DNA of 64,000 nt from an uncultured Eubacteriales bacterium (GCA_900549405.1 URNZ01000007.1:4702-68701), one strand, 5' to 3'. Numbered from the stretch's first letter, positions 15,598-27,351 are shown. Translations and numbers: made by a program. Notes: generated by a model from the sequence alone, not told the origin.

Positions 15598-16389
15598 ATG
15601 GCCTTTCCCATTACCAACTACCACACCCACACATCCCGTTGCAAGCACGCCCAGGGGACGGACCGGGACTATGTGCAGCAGGCCGTGGACTGCGGCTATC
15701 AGGTGCTGGGCTTTACCGACCACGTGGCCTGGCCCTTTTCTGACGGCTTTGTCAGCCCCGTCCGCATGGACGCCAGCCAGATGCCCGAGTACGCCGCCTC
15801 CATTTTAAAGCTGAAGGAGGAGTACGCCGGGCGGCTGTCCATCCACCTGGGGGCGGAGTGCGAGTATTTCCCCGACTACCTCCCCTGGCTGAAAGAGCAG
15901 CAGGAGGCGCTGGGGCTGGAGTATCTCATCCTGGGGGTCCACTATCCCCCCAACGAGGAGGGGTGGCCCCAGTTCGCCGCGGCCACCACGCCGGAGGAGC
16001 TGGAACAATATACCGACGTGGCCCTGGCGGGGATGGAGAGCGGGCTGTTCGCCTGCCTGTGCCACCCGGACCTGCCTTTAAAGAGCTATCCCAAGTTTGA
16101 CGCCCACGCCCGGAACATGAGCGAGATCTTATGCCGCCGTGCCCGGGAACTGGACCTGCCCCTGGAATATAACCTGGCGGGGCACCGGCTGCGGGGGGAG
16201 TCCAAGGGCTGGGGCTATACCAGCGACGAGTTCTGGGCCATCGCCGCCCAATATGGCTGCAAGGCCATCATCGCCCTGGACGCCCACCAGCCGGAAGTGA
16301 TCGGCCAGGTGGCGGACATCGCCGGGGCTAGAGAGAAGCTGGCCGTCCTGGGTATCCAGGTGCTGGACCGGCTGCCCGGACTGGACTGA
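15598..16389 (+). CDS. PHP-domain phosphatase (HisJ-like)
   Basis: 263 residues. PHP-family metal-dependent phosphoesterase; motifs NYHTHTSRCKH, GFTDHV, GAECEYFP, LGVHYPP, CLCHPDL and ALDAHQPE supply the usual metal ligands. The family includes histidinol-phosphate phosphatase, but no other his gene is nearby. Position between a ROK regulator and a fructokinase-like kinase suggests dephosphorylation of a sugar phosphate. Start ATG with GAAGG ahead, 26 nt after the regulator. Substrate uncertain. Confidence 0.85.
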   Translation: MAFPITNYHTHTSRCKHAQGTDRDYVQQAVDCGYQVLGFTDHVAWPFSDGFVSPVRMDASQMPEYAASILKLKEEYAGRLSIHLGAECEYFPDYLPWLKEQQEALGLEYLILGVHYPPNEEGWPQFAAATTPEELEQYTDVALAGMESGLFACLCHPDLPLKSYPKFDAHARNMSEILCRRARELDLPLEYNLAGHRLRGESKGWGYTSDEFWAIAAQYGCKAIIALDAHQPEVIGQVADIAGAREKLAVLGIQVLDRLPGLD

Positions 16390-16410
16390 CCGGAATAAGG
16401 AGGAGTGAAC

Positions 16411-17376
16411 ATGGAACGAACCATCGACGTGACCGCCCTGGGGGAGCTGCTCATCGACTTTACCGAGAGCGGCCTGAGCCCCCAGGGGAACCCCCTGCTG
16501 GAGGCCAACCCCGGCGGGGCCCCCTGCAATCTGCTGGCCATGCTGGCCCGGCTGGGCCATAGGACCGCCTTTTTGGGCAAGGTGGGCCGAGATGCCTTTG
16601 GGGACATGCTCCGCCAGCGGGTGTCCGGCGTGGGGGTGGACGTGTCCGGTCTGCGGGTGGACGAGAATATCCCCACCACTCTGGCCTTTGTCCACACCCA
16701 GCCGGGGGGGGAGCGGGACTTCTCCTTCTATCGCAAGCCCGGGGCCGACCTGATGCTGGGGGAGGACGAGGTGGACTTTGACAAGATCGCCGCTTCCCGG
16801 GTGTTCCACTTCGGCACCCTCTCCTCCACCGGGGAGCCGGCCCGCAGCGCCACCCGGGCCGCCCTGGCCTATGCCAAGGCCCACGGCTGTCTCATCTCCT
16901 TCGACCCCAATCTGCGCCCGCCCCTGTGGGACAGCCTGGACCGGGCACGGGAGGAGATCGACTTCGGCCTGTCCCAGTGCGACGTGCTGAAGATCTCGGA
17001 CAACGAGATCGAATTCATGACCGGGGAGACGGACATCGACGTGGGAGTGGGAAAACTCCTCCAGCGCCACCCCATACCCCTGGTGCTGGCCACCATGGGC
17101 CCCGGGGGCAGCAAGGCCTTCTTCCGGGGACAGACGGTGTTCGCGCCCCCCAAACTCACGGAAAAGACCATCGAGACCACCGGCGCGGGGGACACCTTCG
17201 GCGGCTGCGCCCTGCACTTTGTGCTGAAATATGGCCTGGACGGCCTGAACGAGGACCGGCTGCATGAGATGCTCACCTTTGCCAACGCCGCCGCCTCTCT
17301 GGTCACTACCCGGAAGGGGGCCCTATGCGTCATGCCCACCCCGGAGGAGGTCCGGGACTACATGGCCCGGGACTGA
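16411..17376 (+). CDS. PfkB-family carbohydrate kinase, fructokinase-like
   Basis: 321 residues from ATG 16411, with AAGGAGG ahead; the GTG at 16405 is too close to that site. Ribokinase fold: substrate motif NPGGAPCNLLAMLARLG near the N-terminus, and TTGAGDTFGGCALHF containing the catalytic aspartate near the C-terminus. The opening ALGELLIDFTESG resembles ScrK-type fructokinases. It would phosphorylate fructose or a related ketose. Last gene of the ROK-PHP-kinase unit, ending at a strong terminator. Together with the divergent dehydrogenase and isomerase this fits polyol or ketose use. Confidence 0.88.
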   Translation: MERTIDVTALGELLIDFTESGLSPQGNPLLEANPGGAPCNLLAMLARLGHRTAFLGKVGRDAFGDMLRQRVSGVGVDVSGLRVDENIPTTLAFVHTQPGGERDFSFYRKPGADLMLGEDEVDFDKIAASRVFHFGTLSSTGEPARSATRAALAYAKAHGCLISFDPNLRPPLWDSLDRAREEIDFGLSQCDVLKISDNEIEFMTGETDIDVGVGKLLQRHPIPLVLATMGPGGSKAFFRGQTVFAPPKLTEKTIETTGAGDTFGGCALHFVLKYGLDGLNEDRLHEMLTFANAAASLVTTRKGALCVMPTPEEVRDYMARD

Positions 17377-17391
17377 GAAAGAAAAGACAAT

Positions 17392-17440
17392 AAAAAAACC
17401 GCCGGATGCAGCGTTTGAAACACTGCATCCGGCGGTTTTT
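17392..17440. terminator. Bidirectional terminator between kinase and DUF1576 gene
   Basis: ACCGCCGGATGCAG with its perfect complement, flanked by an A-run on the left and a T-run on the right; ends both convergent genes. Confidence 0.9.
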
Positions 17441-17447
17441 CGTATCT

Positions 17448-18812
17448 TTAGCGGCTCTCCTCCTCGGAGAGGGTATGGGGCGCAGGGGGGACGATGGGCT
17501 CGTCGTGGACCATGGGCTGAAAATAGTCCTGGTCCTGGAGCACAGCCTTCCGCCGCTGGGCCACGTCGATGATCAGGGGATAGAGGACGATGGCGACCAG
17601 TCCGCCGGAGAAGCCGTTGTTATACAGATTCATCCCCGCCACCGGGGAGCTGGTGTACAGCACCACGGAGGAGTGGAGAAACCCGGCCAGCAGGCCATAG
17701 GGCCAGCCGAAATAGCCGGAGATGGGGGCCAGGGTGGTGCAGAACAGACAGGCCAGCTGCACCGACGGGTCGCTGAGGGACCAGTGCATCACCATTCCCC
17801 CCAGGAACACCCCGGCCATCACCGGGATGATGTTGGCCGCGTGCTTGCCAAAGGCGGAAAAACCCATGATGGTGAGAATGCCGCCGATGGTGGGGCCGTT
17901 CAAGTCTCCGCCGCCGCCCAGGACAAAGGCCATGCCGATCAGGCCGTTCACCCCCGTGTTGATGAGCACCGGGGCGGGGCCGAACATGCGCAGAAAGTCG
18001 CTGGGGGAGCGTCCGCTGGTGAGCAGCAGACGGCGATAGCCCGCCCAGGCGGCCCACACCGGCTTGCGGCAGCAGAACAGCCCGCACAGGATCAGCACCA
18101 GGCACAGGCCGGACAGCATCCCGGCAAACAGCCGGTTATACCCCGTGGCCCAGTTATAGTGGACGGTGGGGTCAGCCCCCAGGGAGCTCATCAGGGGCAC
18201 CAGGATCATGGCCACCAGGCCGCAGGCGAACCCGGCGTTGTACAAATTCATGCCGTTTTGGATGCGATAGGTATAGCTGGACAGGGGGGGCATGATAAAG
18301 CCGATGAGCACCCCCACCGCCACGGCGGAATATACGTTCCCCCAGCCGTTGTCCAGGGCAATATAGCTGACCAGAGGGGACAGGGCGGTGGTCAGCAGGC
18401 CGATGTGGATATAGGTGCCCAACGGCTCCCGGCGAAAGCGGGCATAGAGAAAGGACCCGGCCAGAATGGGCCAGATGTTCACAAAATTCTTGCCGAACAG
18501 GGCAAAGCCAGACATCAGCCCCACCTCCAGCTGGGTGGTGCCGTTAAAGGTCTCGTTGGAGAAATAGAGCAGGCACAGGGTGATGGCGGTGACCAGGGCG
18601 GCGTTGCACAGGGCGGCCCCCGGCCCGGCCACGGCGATGTAGTCGGTGATGAGGGCGTCCTCGGTGTACACGATGGTGCGTAGCCCCCGCAGGATGTTGC
18701 CGGGGCTGTCCAGCAAAAAGGCGGCCAGCAGCTGAAGGGCGGCAAACAGCCAGAAATAGCGGGGCATCCGGCGATAGCGGTCATGCTGGTGGGGGTGAAG
18801 GTGGGTGGTCAT
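17448..18812 (-). CDS. DUF1576 family membrane protein
   Basis: 454 residues with about 11-12 membrane helices and two related halves: NGMNLYNAGFACGLVAMI in the first and AGMNLYNNGFSGGLVAIV in the second, the hallmark of this family. Function unknown; the duplicated architecture suggests a transporter. AGGAGGA precedes the ATG. It follows ribF by 64 bp in the same direction, so it may be the tail of the translation operon, or have its own weak promoter. No riboswitch seen ahead of it, so a flavin link is not supported. Confidence 0.88.
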   Translation of the reverse strand: MTTHLHPHQHDRYRRMPRYFWLFAALQLLAAFLLDSPGNILRGLRTIVYTEDALITDYIAVAGPGAALCNAALVTAITLCLLYFSNETFNGTTQLEVGLMSGFALFGKNFVNIWPILAGSFLYARFRREPLGTYIHIGLLTTALSPLVSYIALDNGWGNVYSAVAVGVLIGFIMPPLSSYTYRIQNGMNLYNAGFACGLVAMILVPLMSSLGADPTVHYNWATGYNRLFAGMLSGLCLVLILCGLFCCRKPVWAAWAGYRRLLLTSGRSPSDFLRMFGPAPVLINTGVNGLIGMAFVLGGGGDLNGPTIGGILTIMGFSAFGKHAANIIPVMAGVFLGGMVMHWSLSDPSVQLACLFCTTLAPISGYFGWPYGLLAGFLHSSVVLYTSSPVAGMNLYNNGFSGGLVAIVLYPLIIDVAQRRKAVLQDQDYFQPMVHDEPIVPPAPHTLSEEESR

Positions 18813-18876
18813 GATATCTCGTCCTCCTGGAAACTCAGGCCCCGGCTGGCGGAGCGGCGGGCGGGAAGGGGCGGGA

Positions 18877-19782
18877 TCAGGTCAGCTGGCGGAAATAGTC
18901 CCGGGTCTGCTGGGCGTTGCGGCGGATCTCTGCGGCCAGGGCGTCCATAGAGGGGAAGCACTGCTCGGGCCGGAGGTATTTATAAAACTCCATGCGGATC
19001 TCGTGGCCATACAGGTCGCCGTCAAAGTCCAGGATAAAGCCCTCCACAGTGACGTGGCCGTCGTTGTCCTCCACCGTGGGGCGCACCCCCACGTTGGTCA
19101 CGGCGCAGCGGCACTGTCCGTCGAACCACACCCGGGTGGCGTACACGCCGAAGGCGGGGACGATGACCCCCTGGGGGATGAGCAGGTTCACCGTGGGAAA
19201 GCCCAGGGTGGTGGTGCCGATCTTCTTCCCGTGGGCCACCCGGTTGGTCAGGGTGTGGGGATGGCCCAGGAACTGGTCCGCCCGTTCCACCTCCCCCTGA
19301 GCGATGAGGGTGCGGATATAGGTGGAGGAGATGGTGATACCGTCCTGCTCTACCTTTTGGATGATGTCGCAGCCCATGCCCAGCTCCCGGCACTTCTCCT
19401 GGAGGCGCTGGGGGTTGCCCTTGCCCATATAGCCAAAGTGGAAGTCGTGCCCGGCCACCACGTGGACGGCCCCCAGCTCCTTTTGCAGATATTCCGACAC
19501 AAAGTCCTGCCAGTCCATCTTCTGCATCCCATCGAAGGGGGCCACGATGACCTCTTCGATGCCATAGTACCGGCGCATCAGCCACACCCGGTCCTCCACC
19601 GAGCTGAGCAGGGGGACGGCCTGGCCGGTGATGGCGGCGGTGGGGCTGCGGTCAAAGGTAAAGGCACAGGGCTTGGCCCCCAGCCGGTCGGCCACCTGGG
19701 CCACCGTGCGGAGCAGAGCCCCGTGGCCCTTGTGTACCCCGTCGAAAAAGCCCAGGGCAATGACACGTTTTGGTGTACTCAA
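18877..19782 (-). CDS. ribF: Bifunctional riboflavin kinase / FAD synthetase
   Basis: 301 residues, typical. N-terminal nucleotidyltransferase domain with GFFDGVHKGH (11-20) and ISSTYIR; C-terminal flavokinase domain with TTTLGFPTVNL and GVYATRVW. Converts riboflavin to FMN and then FAD. Starts with TTG at 19782 (AAAGGAG ahead). Standard position downstream of truB in the rimP-nusA-infB cluster of Firmicutes. Confidence 0.96.
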   Translation of the reverse strand: MSTPKRVIALGFFDGVHKGHGALLRTVAQVADRLGAKPCAFTFDRSPTAAITGQAVPLLSSVEDRVWLMRRYYGIEEVIVAPFDGMQKMDWQDFVSEYLQKELGAVHVVAGHDFHFGYMGKGNPQRLQEKCRELGMGCDIIQKVEQDGITISSTYIRTLIAQGEVERADQFLGHPHTLTNRVAHGKKIGTTTLGFPTVNLLIPQGVIVPAFGVYATRVWFDGQCRCAVTNVGVRPTVEDNDGHVTVEGFILDFDGDLYGHEIRMEFYKYLRPEQCFPSMDALAAEIRRNAQQTRDYFRQLT

Positions 19783-19820
19783 AGTAATTTCGCTCCTTTA
19801 TATTGCAAGAGGTAGAGAAT

Positions 19821-20690
19821 TCAAACCTCGTAAAAGCTCTTCACCGTGGTCAGCACGCCGTTCTCCCCCTGACTCAGGGCCAGGAAGGTCCCGTCCTGAC
19901 CATAGACCCGATAGCGCCCGTCGGGCAGCCCGGGCATAGGCAGGGCCGCGCCGTTGCGGATGCGCTTCTCCTGCTCCGGGTCCGCCACCAGGTCGGGATA
20001 GCCGGAGAAATAGGCGTCCACCGGCAGCAGCAGGGCGGCGGGGTCGTCGGCCTGGAGGACGGCGTCCAGGGTGACGCTGTCGGCCAGGGTGAACCCGGCG
20101 GCCATGGTCCGGCGCAGACTGCTCATGCAGCCGCCGCAGCCCACGGCGGCACCGATGTCGTGGCACAGGGTGCGCACATAGGTCCCCTTGGAGCAGCGCA
20201 CCCGCAGCAGGAACTCGTCCGGGCCCAGCTGGTCCTCCAGCTCCAGGGCGTGGATGGTCACCGGGCGGGGGGCGCGCTCCACCTCCCGGCCCTTCCGGGC
20301 CAGGTCATAGAGCTTCTGTCCGTTGATCTTGATGGCGGAGTACATGGGGGGCACCTGCTGGATGTCCCCCCGGAACGTTGGCAGAACGGCCAGCAGGTCC
20401 TCCGCCGTGCCGGTGAAGGGGGTCTGCCGGACGATCTCCCCGGTGACGTCCTGGGTATTGGTGACAACGCCCAGTTTTAAACCGAACTGATATTCCTTTT
20501 CGGATTCACTGGCGAAGGTGACGGCCCGGGTGGCCCGGCCCAAAAAGACGGGCAGCACCCCGGTGGCCATGGGGTCCAGTGTCCCCCCGTGGCCCACCCG
20601 CTTTTCGTGAAACCGGCCCCGCAGCTTGGCGCACACGTCCATGCTGGTCCAGTCAGAGGGCTTGTCAATGACGATGATCCCGCTTGGCAT
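19821..20690 (-). CDS. truB: tRNA pseudouridine-55 synthase
   Basis: 289 residues. Makes pseudouridine 55 in the T-loop of tRNAs. Catalytic aspartate D39 in GGTLDPMATGVLP; YEF-type motif as KEYQFGLKLG; C-terminal PUA-like segment. ATG with GAGAGGA ahead, 33 nt after nrnA. Part of the translation operon. Confidence 0.96.
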   Translation of the reverse strand: MPSGIIVIDKPSDWTSMDVCAKLRGRFHEKRVGHGGTLDPMATGVLPVFLGRATRAVTFASESEKEYQFGLKLGVVTNTQDVTGEIVRQTPFTGTAEDLLAVLPTFRGDIQQVPPMYSAIKINGQKLYDLARKGREVERAPRPVTIHALELEDQLGPDEFLLRVRCSKGTYVRTLCHDIGAAVGCGGCMSSLRRTMAAGFTLADSVTLDAVLQADDPAALLLPVDAYFSGYPDLVADPEQEKRIRNGAALPMPGLPDGRYRVYGQDGTFLALSQGENGVLTTVKSFYEV

Positions 20691-20723
20691 GGGAAAGGTC
20701 CTCTCCTTTTCTGTCAGGTTCTC

Positions 20724-21692
20724 TCAGGTGCGGGCCGCAGCCTTCACCTGGTGGATGGCGTCCAGCACGGCGGCCCGGGTCTCCTCCACGGGCAGGTCCA
20801 GGGTGGCCCCGGAGGCGGCGGCGTGGCCCCCGCCACCCATCAGGGCGCAGACGGTGCTGGCGTTCAGGTCCTGGGGGTCGGTGCGCAGAGAGATCTTGCA
20901 CTTGCCGGGGGCCAGCTCCCGGATGGTCACGCTGGTCTTGACCCCCTCCAGCTGGCCCACCAGAGAGGCGATGTCCTCCGCGTCCCGCTCGTCGGCCCCC
21001 ACGGCGGCCATCATGTCCAGGGTGAGGGCCGCCACGGCGATGGTCCTCTGGTCATAGAGCTGCATCCCGGCGATGATGGCGCTCTCCAGCCGCAGGCGGC
21101 GGATGCTCTTGGTGCGGAAGTGCCGCTTGTTCAGCTGGGAGAGGGGAATGCCGCAGTCGATGAGGTCGGCGGCCACCCGGTGGGTGGCGGCGGTGGTGTT
21201 GCCATAGACAAAGCAGCCGCAGTCGGTGGACACGGCCACATACAGGGCCGTGGCGATGTCGCCGGTGACGGGGCCCAGCAGGCGGAGGATGTCATACATC
21301 AGCTCGCCACAGGCGGCCCGGCCCGCGTCCAGACAGGTGCGCTGGGCGAAGAACTCCTGGGAGGGGTGGTGGTCAATGGCCAGGTCCACTCGGGGAAGAT
21401 ATTTCTGGGCGTTGTCGGGGAACAGCCCCCGGGCGGCGATGTCCACCGACACCACCGTGTCCGGGGCAAAGCCGTCTTCGGCCAGCAGCCCCTCAAAATA
21501 GGGGGTGAACAGGGAGGAGGCCTGGGGATTGGGCAGGACGAAGGCCCGCTTGCCCAGCTGGCGCAGGGCCCGGCACAGGGCGGCGGCGCAGCCCACCGTG
21601 TCCCCGTCGGGGCGGAGGTGGGTCAGAATGAGATAGCCGTCGTGATCGCGGAGAAAGTCGGCGGCAGCCTGAATGGTGATAGAAGCGCTCAT
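20724..21692 (-). CDS. nrnA: Bifunctional oligoribonuclease / pAp phosphatase (DHH family)
   Basis: 322 residues from ATG 21692 (GAGGAG ahead, 5 nt after rbfA). DHH phosphoesterase: THLRPDGDTVG, VSVDIAA, IDHHPS and AVSTDCGCFVYGNT hold the Mn2+ ligands; the DHHA1 part ends with MGGGGHAAASGATL. NrnA degrades short RNA oligonucleotides and dephosphorylates 3',5'-pAp. Conserved between rbfA and truB in Firmicutes. Confidence 0.94.
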   Translation of the reverse strand: MSASITIQAAADFLRDHDGYLILTHLRPDGDTVGCAAALCRALRQLGKRAFVLPNPQASSLFTPYFEGLLAEDGFAPDTVVSVDIAARGLFPDNAQKYLPRVDLAIDHHPSQEFFAQRTCLDAGRAACGELMYDILRLLGPVTGDIATALYVAVSTDCGCFVYGNTTAATHRVAADLIDCGIPLSQLNKRHFRTKSIRRLRLESAIIAGMQLYDQRTIAVAALTLDMMAAVGADERDAEDIASLVGQLEGVKTSVTIRELAPGKCKISLRTDPQDLNASTVCALMGGGGHAAASGATLDLPVEETRAAVLDAIHQVKAAART

Positions 21693-21697
21693 GGCAT

Positions 21698-22084
21698 TCA
21701 CTCCTCGTCCAGATGGATGTGCTCGTTGGCGGGGTTGGCGGGCTTGACCACGTTGGGGTTGCGCAGCATGTCCAGGATGTGGGCGCCCTGGTCGATGGAG
21801 TCGTCCCGGACGAAGGTGAGCTCCGGGGTATAGCGCAGCTGAAGGGCGTGGCCCAGCTCCCGGCGGAGATAGCCGGAGGCGGACTTCAGACCCTTGAGCA
21901 CCTGGGCGCAGTCGCTCTTGTCCAGCACGCTGATATAGATCTTGGCGTACCGCAGGTCGGGGGTGGTGTCCACGGCGGTGACGGAGATGAGCCCGGACAC
22001 CCGGGGGTCCTTCACGTTGGGGATGAGGGAGGCCAGCTCCCGCTGGATCTCCTCGTTGATGCGTCCGATCCGATTGCTTGCCAT
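21698..22084 (-). CDS. rbfA: Ribosome-binding factor A
   Basis: 128 residues, KH-like fold. Binds the 30S subunit for 16S rRNA maturation. Typical MASNRIGRINEEIQRELASLI start, DPRVSGLISVTAV core and LRRELGHALQLRYTPEL. RBS AGGAGG. Downstream of infB after a hairpin. Confidence 0.96.
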   Translation of the reverse strand: MASNRIGRINEEIQRELASLIPNVKDPRVSGLISVTAVDTTPDLRYAKIYISVLDKSDCAQVLKGLKSASGYLRRELGHALQLRYTPELTFVRDDSIDQGAHILDMLRNPNVVKPANPANEHIHLDEE

Positions 22085-22121
22085 AACAGAATTCCTCCTT
22101 TAGGTTCTCGGAGATATGCAA

Positions 22122-22150
22122 ATGGGGGCGGGCGAAAACGCCCGCCCCCA
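22122..22150 (-). other. Hairpin between infB and rbfA
   Basis: GGGGGCGGGCG with its complement and a 4-nt loop. No long T-run, so it may be a processing or partial-termination signal inside the operon. Confidence 0.6.
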
Positions 22151-22176
22151 CAAAATGGTTGGTTTCAGAAATTTGC

Positions 22177-24582
<2,406 letters not shown>

Positions 24583-24603
24583 AGGGGGAAGCCACCTCGT
24601 TTC

Positions 24604-25254
24604 TTAGGAATCGTGCCGGAACTTTCCGGTCAGACGCCGGCCACCGGGGCCGGGCTTGTTGGAACGGCTGGGCCGATCAAAACCGGCCTTGGTGTGGGAA
24701 GCCGTATCCCCGGGGCGGTGCGGCTTCGTATGACGGGGGGGCCGGGACTTCTTCCGGTCCGGGCCGCCCTGGGTCTTGGAATCTTTGGCGGGCTGCTCCT
24801 GCTTGGGCTGGGGGGGCGGAGCCCAGGGCTTGCGCTTGCCCTCCCGCAGGTTTTTCTCGTGCTGACGTTTTTCCCGCTGGCGCTGGAGCATCCGGTCGGC
24901 CTTGGTCCGCAGCTGCTGGGCGGCGGGGCCATAGTGCTCCGGGTCGCGGGCGGAGAGCTTTTCCACAATGGAGGCGGCAAAGCCCGCGTCGCTCAAAGCC
25001 AGCATGGCGCAGGAGGTGCGGCCCAGGCAGAAGCCCAGCTCCGCCTTGGTGGCGGGCACTTCCAGCCACAGCACGTTGCCGATCTCGCCGAAGTGGGCGC
25101 AGCGGCGGCGGGTGTTGGGGGCGGCGTCGCTGGCCAGCAGAATGAGCCGGGCGTGGCGGGCGCGGCACAGGGCCCCCACGGGCTCCTCGCCGATCTCCAG
25201 CCGTCCGGCCTTTTTGGCCAGGCCCAGCAGGTGGAGAATGGGATCGTTAGCCAT
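24604..25254 (-). CDS. rplGA: L7Ae-family ribosomal protein YlxQ with long basic tail
   Basis: 216 residues. Residues 1-100 are an L7Ae/L30e domain ([51 protein letters not shown]); members bind kink-turn RNA. Residues 110-216 form a lysine/arginine/proline-rich, probably disordered tail roughly doubling the usual 100-residue length. Its ATG overlaps the rnpM stop by 8 nt. Confidence 0.9.
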   Translation of the reverse strand: MANDPILHLLGLAKKAGRLEIGEEPVGALCRARHARLILLASDAAPNTRRRCAHFGEIGNVLWLEVPATKAELGFCLGRTSCAMLALSDAGFAASIVEKLSARDPEHYGPAAQQLRTKADRMLQRQREKRQHEKNLREGKRKPWAPPPQPKQEQPAKDSKTQGGPDRKKSRPPRHTKPHRPGDTASHTKAGFDRPSRSNKPGPGGRRLTGKFRHDS

Positions 25255-25522
25255 CAGCGGGCACCTCCTTCATCTGCTCCTCCAGGGCCTGCCACACCTC
25301 GGGGGGCAGGGCGGCGGAGAAGGCGCGCTCCAGGGCCTTGGACTTGTGGGCCCGGGCCAGACAGGCCGGGTCGGGGCACACATAGGCCCCCCGTCCGGGC
25401 AGCTTGCCCTTAAAGTCCAGGCTTACGGCCCCCTCGGGGGAGCGCACCACCCGGATGAGCTCTTTTTTCGGTTTCATCTCCCGGCAGCCGACACACTGGC
25501 GCATGGGAATCTTTTTGGGCAA
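25247..25522 (-). CDS. rnpM: RNase P modulator RnpM (YlxR)
   Basis: 91 residues. YlxR fold: [22 protein letters not shown] and [18 protein letters not shown]. RnpM is reported to bind RNase P RNA and modulate its activity in Bacillus. Starts at TTG 25522 with AAAGGGG ahead; ATG 25504 is an alternative. Between nusA and ylxQ, the usual place. Confidence 0.93.
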   Translation of the reverse strand: MPKKIPMRQCVGCREMKPKKELIRVVRSPEGAVSLDFKGKLPGRGAYVCPDPACLARAHKSKALERAFSAALPPEVWQALEEQMKEVPADG

Positions 25523-25545
25523 ACGTCACAACCCCTTTTCATATG

Positions 25546-25568
25546 GTAGGGGCGGCCACTGGCCGCCC
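25546..25568. repeat. Family C palindromic repeat unit
   Basis: TAGGGGCGGCC-A-CTGGCCGCCCG-type hairpin between nusA and rnpM, resembling the units at 48280-48452. Confidence 0.55.
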
Positions 25569-25579
25569 GGGCAGGCAAA

Positions 25580-26764
25580 TTACTCCTCGGTCTTGGCGGG
25601 CTCGCCCTCGACGGTCTCCTCGGCGGAGGCGGGCTCGGTGAACAGGGCCTCGGCCTCGGCAGGGTCCTCGGCGGGGGCGGAGGCGGGCTTGATGTCGATC
25701 TTATAGCCGGTGAGCTTGGCGGCCAGACGGGCGTTCTGGCCCTCCTTGCCGATGGCCAGGGACAGCTGGTCGTCGGGGACCACCACGCGGCAGCTCTTGC
25801 CGTCGGGCAGCTCCTCCACGCTGACCACGTCGGCGGGGGACAGGGCGGCGGCGATGTACTGGGCCGGGTCCTCGGAGAAGCGGATGATGTCCATCTTCTC
25901 GCCCTTCAGCTCCTCCACGATGGTGTTCACCCGCTGGCCCTTGGGGCCCACGCAGGCGCCGATGGGGTCCACGTTGGGGTCGGCGGACCACACGGCCAGC
26001 TTGGTGCGGGAGCCAGCCTCCCGGGCCACGGACTTGATCTCCACAGTGCCGTCGTAAATTTCGGGCACCTCCATCTCGAACAGGCGCTTGACCAGGCCGG
26101 GGTGGGTGCGGGAGATGAGGACCTGGGGCCCCTTGGTGGCGTGGCGGACCTCCACCACATAGACTTTCAGGCGCTGGCCCTCCACATAGTGCTCGCCCTT
26201 CACCTGCTCGTTGGCACCCAGATAGGCGTCGGTGAACTCAGAGCCGGAGTGGATGCGCAGGGTGACGGAGCCGTTGCGGGGGTCGATGCGGGTGACGATG
26301 CCGGTGAGCAGCTCGTGCTCCTTATTGCAGAACTCGTCATAGATCATGCCCTGCTCGGCCTCGCGGATGCCCTGGACGATGACCTGGCGGGCGGTCTGAG
26401 CGGCCACGCGGCCAAAGTTCTTGGGCTTGATCTCCATGCGGACCACGTCGCCCAGCTGGGCCTGGGGCAGGACCAGGCGGGCCTCCTCCAGGCTGATCTC
26501 GGTGGCGGGGTTGTCTACCTCCTCCACGATGTCCTTCTTCAGAAACAGGCGGACGGTGCAGGTGTCGGGGTCGGCGTCGATGACCAGGTTATCGCCCACG
26601 CCCTCGTGGTCCCGGCGATAGGCGGACAGCAGCGCCTGGGTGATCTTCTCCATCATATAGCCGGGCTTGATGCCCTTCTCCTGCTCGATCTGGGCGATGG
26701 CGGCAAAAAACTCCTTGCCGTCCAGTTCGTTGCTGTTTGCGGGTTTTGTCGTTCTCTTAGCCAC
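25580..26764 (-). CDS. nusA: Transcription termination/antitermination factor NusA
   Basis: 394 residues. N-terminal RNA-polymerase-binding domain, S1 (about 135-200), KH1 and KH2 (about 200-345) with [15 protein letters not shown] and [23 protein letters not shown]. The final 45 residues are acidic, without the extra repeats seen in proteobacteria. GTG start at 26764 with AGGAGGA ahead. NusA stimulates pausing and intrinsic termination; the terminator in the operon leader may be its own target. Confidence 0.96.
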   Translation of the reverse strand: MAKRTTKPANSNELDGKEFFAAIAQIEQEKGIKPGYMMEKITQALLSAYRRDHEGVGDNLVIDADPDTCTVRLFLKKDIVEEVDNPATEISLEEARLVLPQAQLGDVVRMEIKPKNFGRVAAQTARQVIVQGIREAEQGMIYDEFCNKEHELLTGIVTRIDPRNGSVTLRIHSGSEFTDAYLGANEQVKGEHYVEGQRLKVYVVEVRHATKGPQVLISRTHPGLVKRLFEMEVPEIYDGTVEIKSVAREAGSRTKLAVWSADPNVDPIGACVGPKGQRVNTIVEELKGEKMDIIRFSEDPAQYIAAALSPADVVSVEELPDGKSCRVVVPDDQLSLAIGKEGQNARLAAKLTGYKIDIKPASAPAEDPAEAEALFTEPASAEETVEGEPAKTEE

Positions 26765-26785
26765 AGTGTGTTCCTCCTAAACGAA

Positions 26786-27241
26786 TCAGAAGCGGGGGTA
26801 CAGCCGTACCAGCGCGATCTCTTTTTTCTCAAAGGTGATGGGCTCGCCGCCCACGTCCAGGGTCACGTCCCCGTCCCGCCAGGACTGGAGCATGCCCACA
26901 AAGTCCTTTTGGCCGTCCCGGGGGCGATAGAGCTTGACCTCTACCTCCTGCCCCTGTTCCTGGGCGAAGTGCTCGGGCTTTTTCAGCACCCGGTCCGCCC
27001 CGGCGGAGGACACCTCGAAGGTATAGCTGCCCTCGATGGGGTCGGCCTCGTCCAGCAGGTCGGACAGGGGACGGGACACGGCTTCGCAGTCGTCGATAGA
27101 CACGCCGCCCTCCTTGTCGATATACACCCGCAGGAACCACTCCCCGGCCTCCTTCACATACTCCACGTCCCAAAGGGAGCAGCCCGCCTGCTCCACCACA
27201 GGGGCGGCCAGCTGGGCCACAACGTCGGTCACTTTTGCCAT
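26786..27241 (-). CDS. rimP: Ribosome maturation factor RimP
   Basis: 151 residues from ATG 27241 (GGAGGAG ahead). N-domain with EVVQQAGCSLWDVEY-like segment (PVVEQAGCSLWDVEY) and FLRVYIDKEGGVSIDDCEAVSRPLSDLLDE; C-terminal SH3-like domain with SSAGADRVLKKPEHF. Needed for 30S maturation. First gene of the nine-gene operon. Confidence 0.95.
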   Translation of the reverse strand: MAKVTDVVAQLAAPVVEQAGCSLWDVEYVKEAGEWFLRVYIDKEGGVSIDDCEAVSRPLSDLLDEADPIEGSYTFEVSSAGADRVLKKPEHFAQEQGQEVEVKLYRPRDGQKDFVGMLQSWRDGDVTLDVGGEPITFEKKEIALVRLYPRF

Positions 27242-27296
27242 GGAATACTCCTCCCACCGGGCCGAAAAACAGGTGCTTCGGCCCATTTAGTCAATC

Positions 27297-27324
27297 AAAA
27301 AGAGCGGAGCCTTGACCCCACTCT
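27297..27324 (-). terminator. Leader terminator upstream of rimP-nusA
   Basis: Minus strand: AGAGTGGGG, loop TCAAGG, CTCCGCTCT, TTTTTG. The stem contains G-T pairs, so it is imperfect. Lies between promoter and first gene; candidate NusA-dependent autoregulatory attenuator. Confidence 0.6.
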
Positions 27325-27351
27325 TACCAATACTACCTTAATTACAATAAG

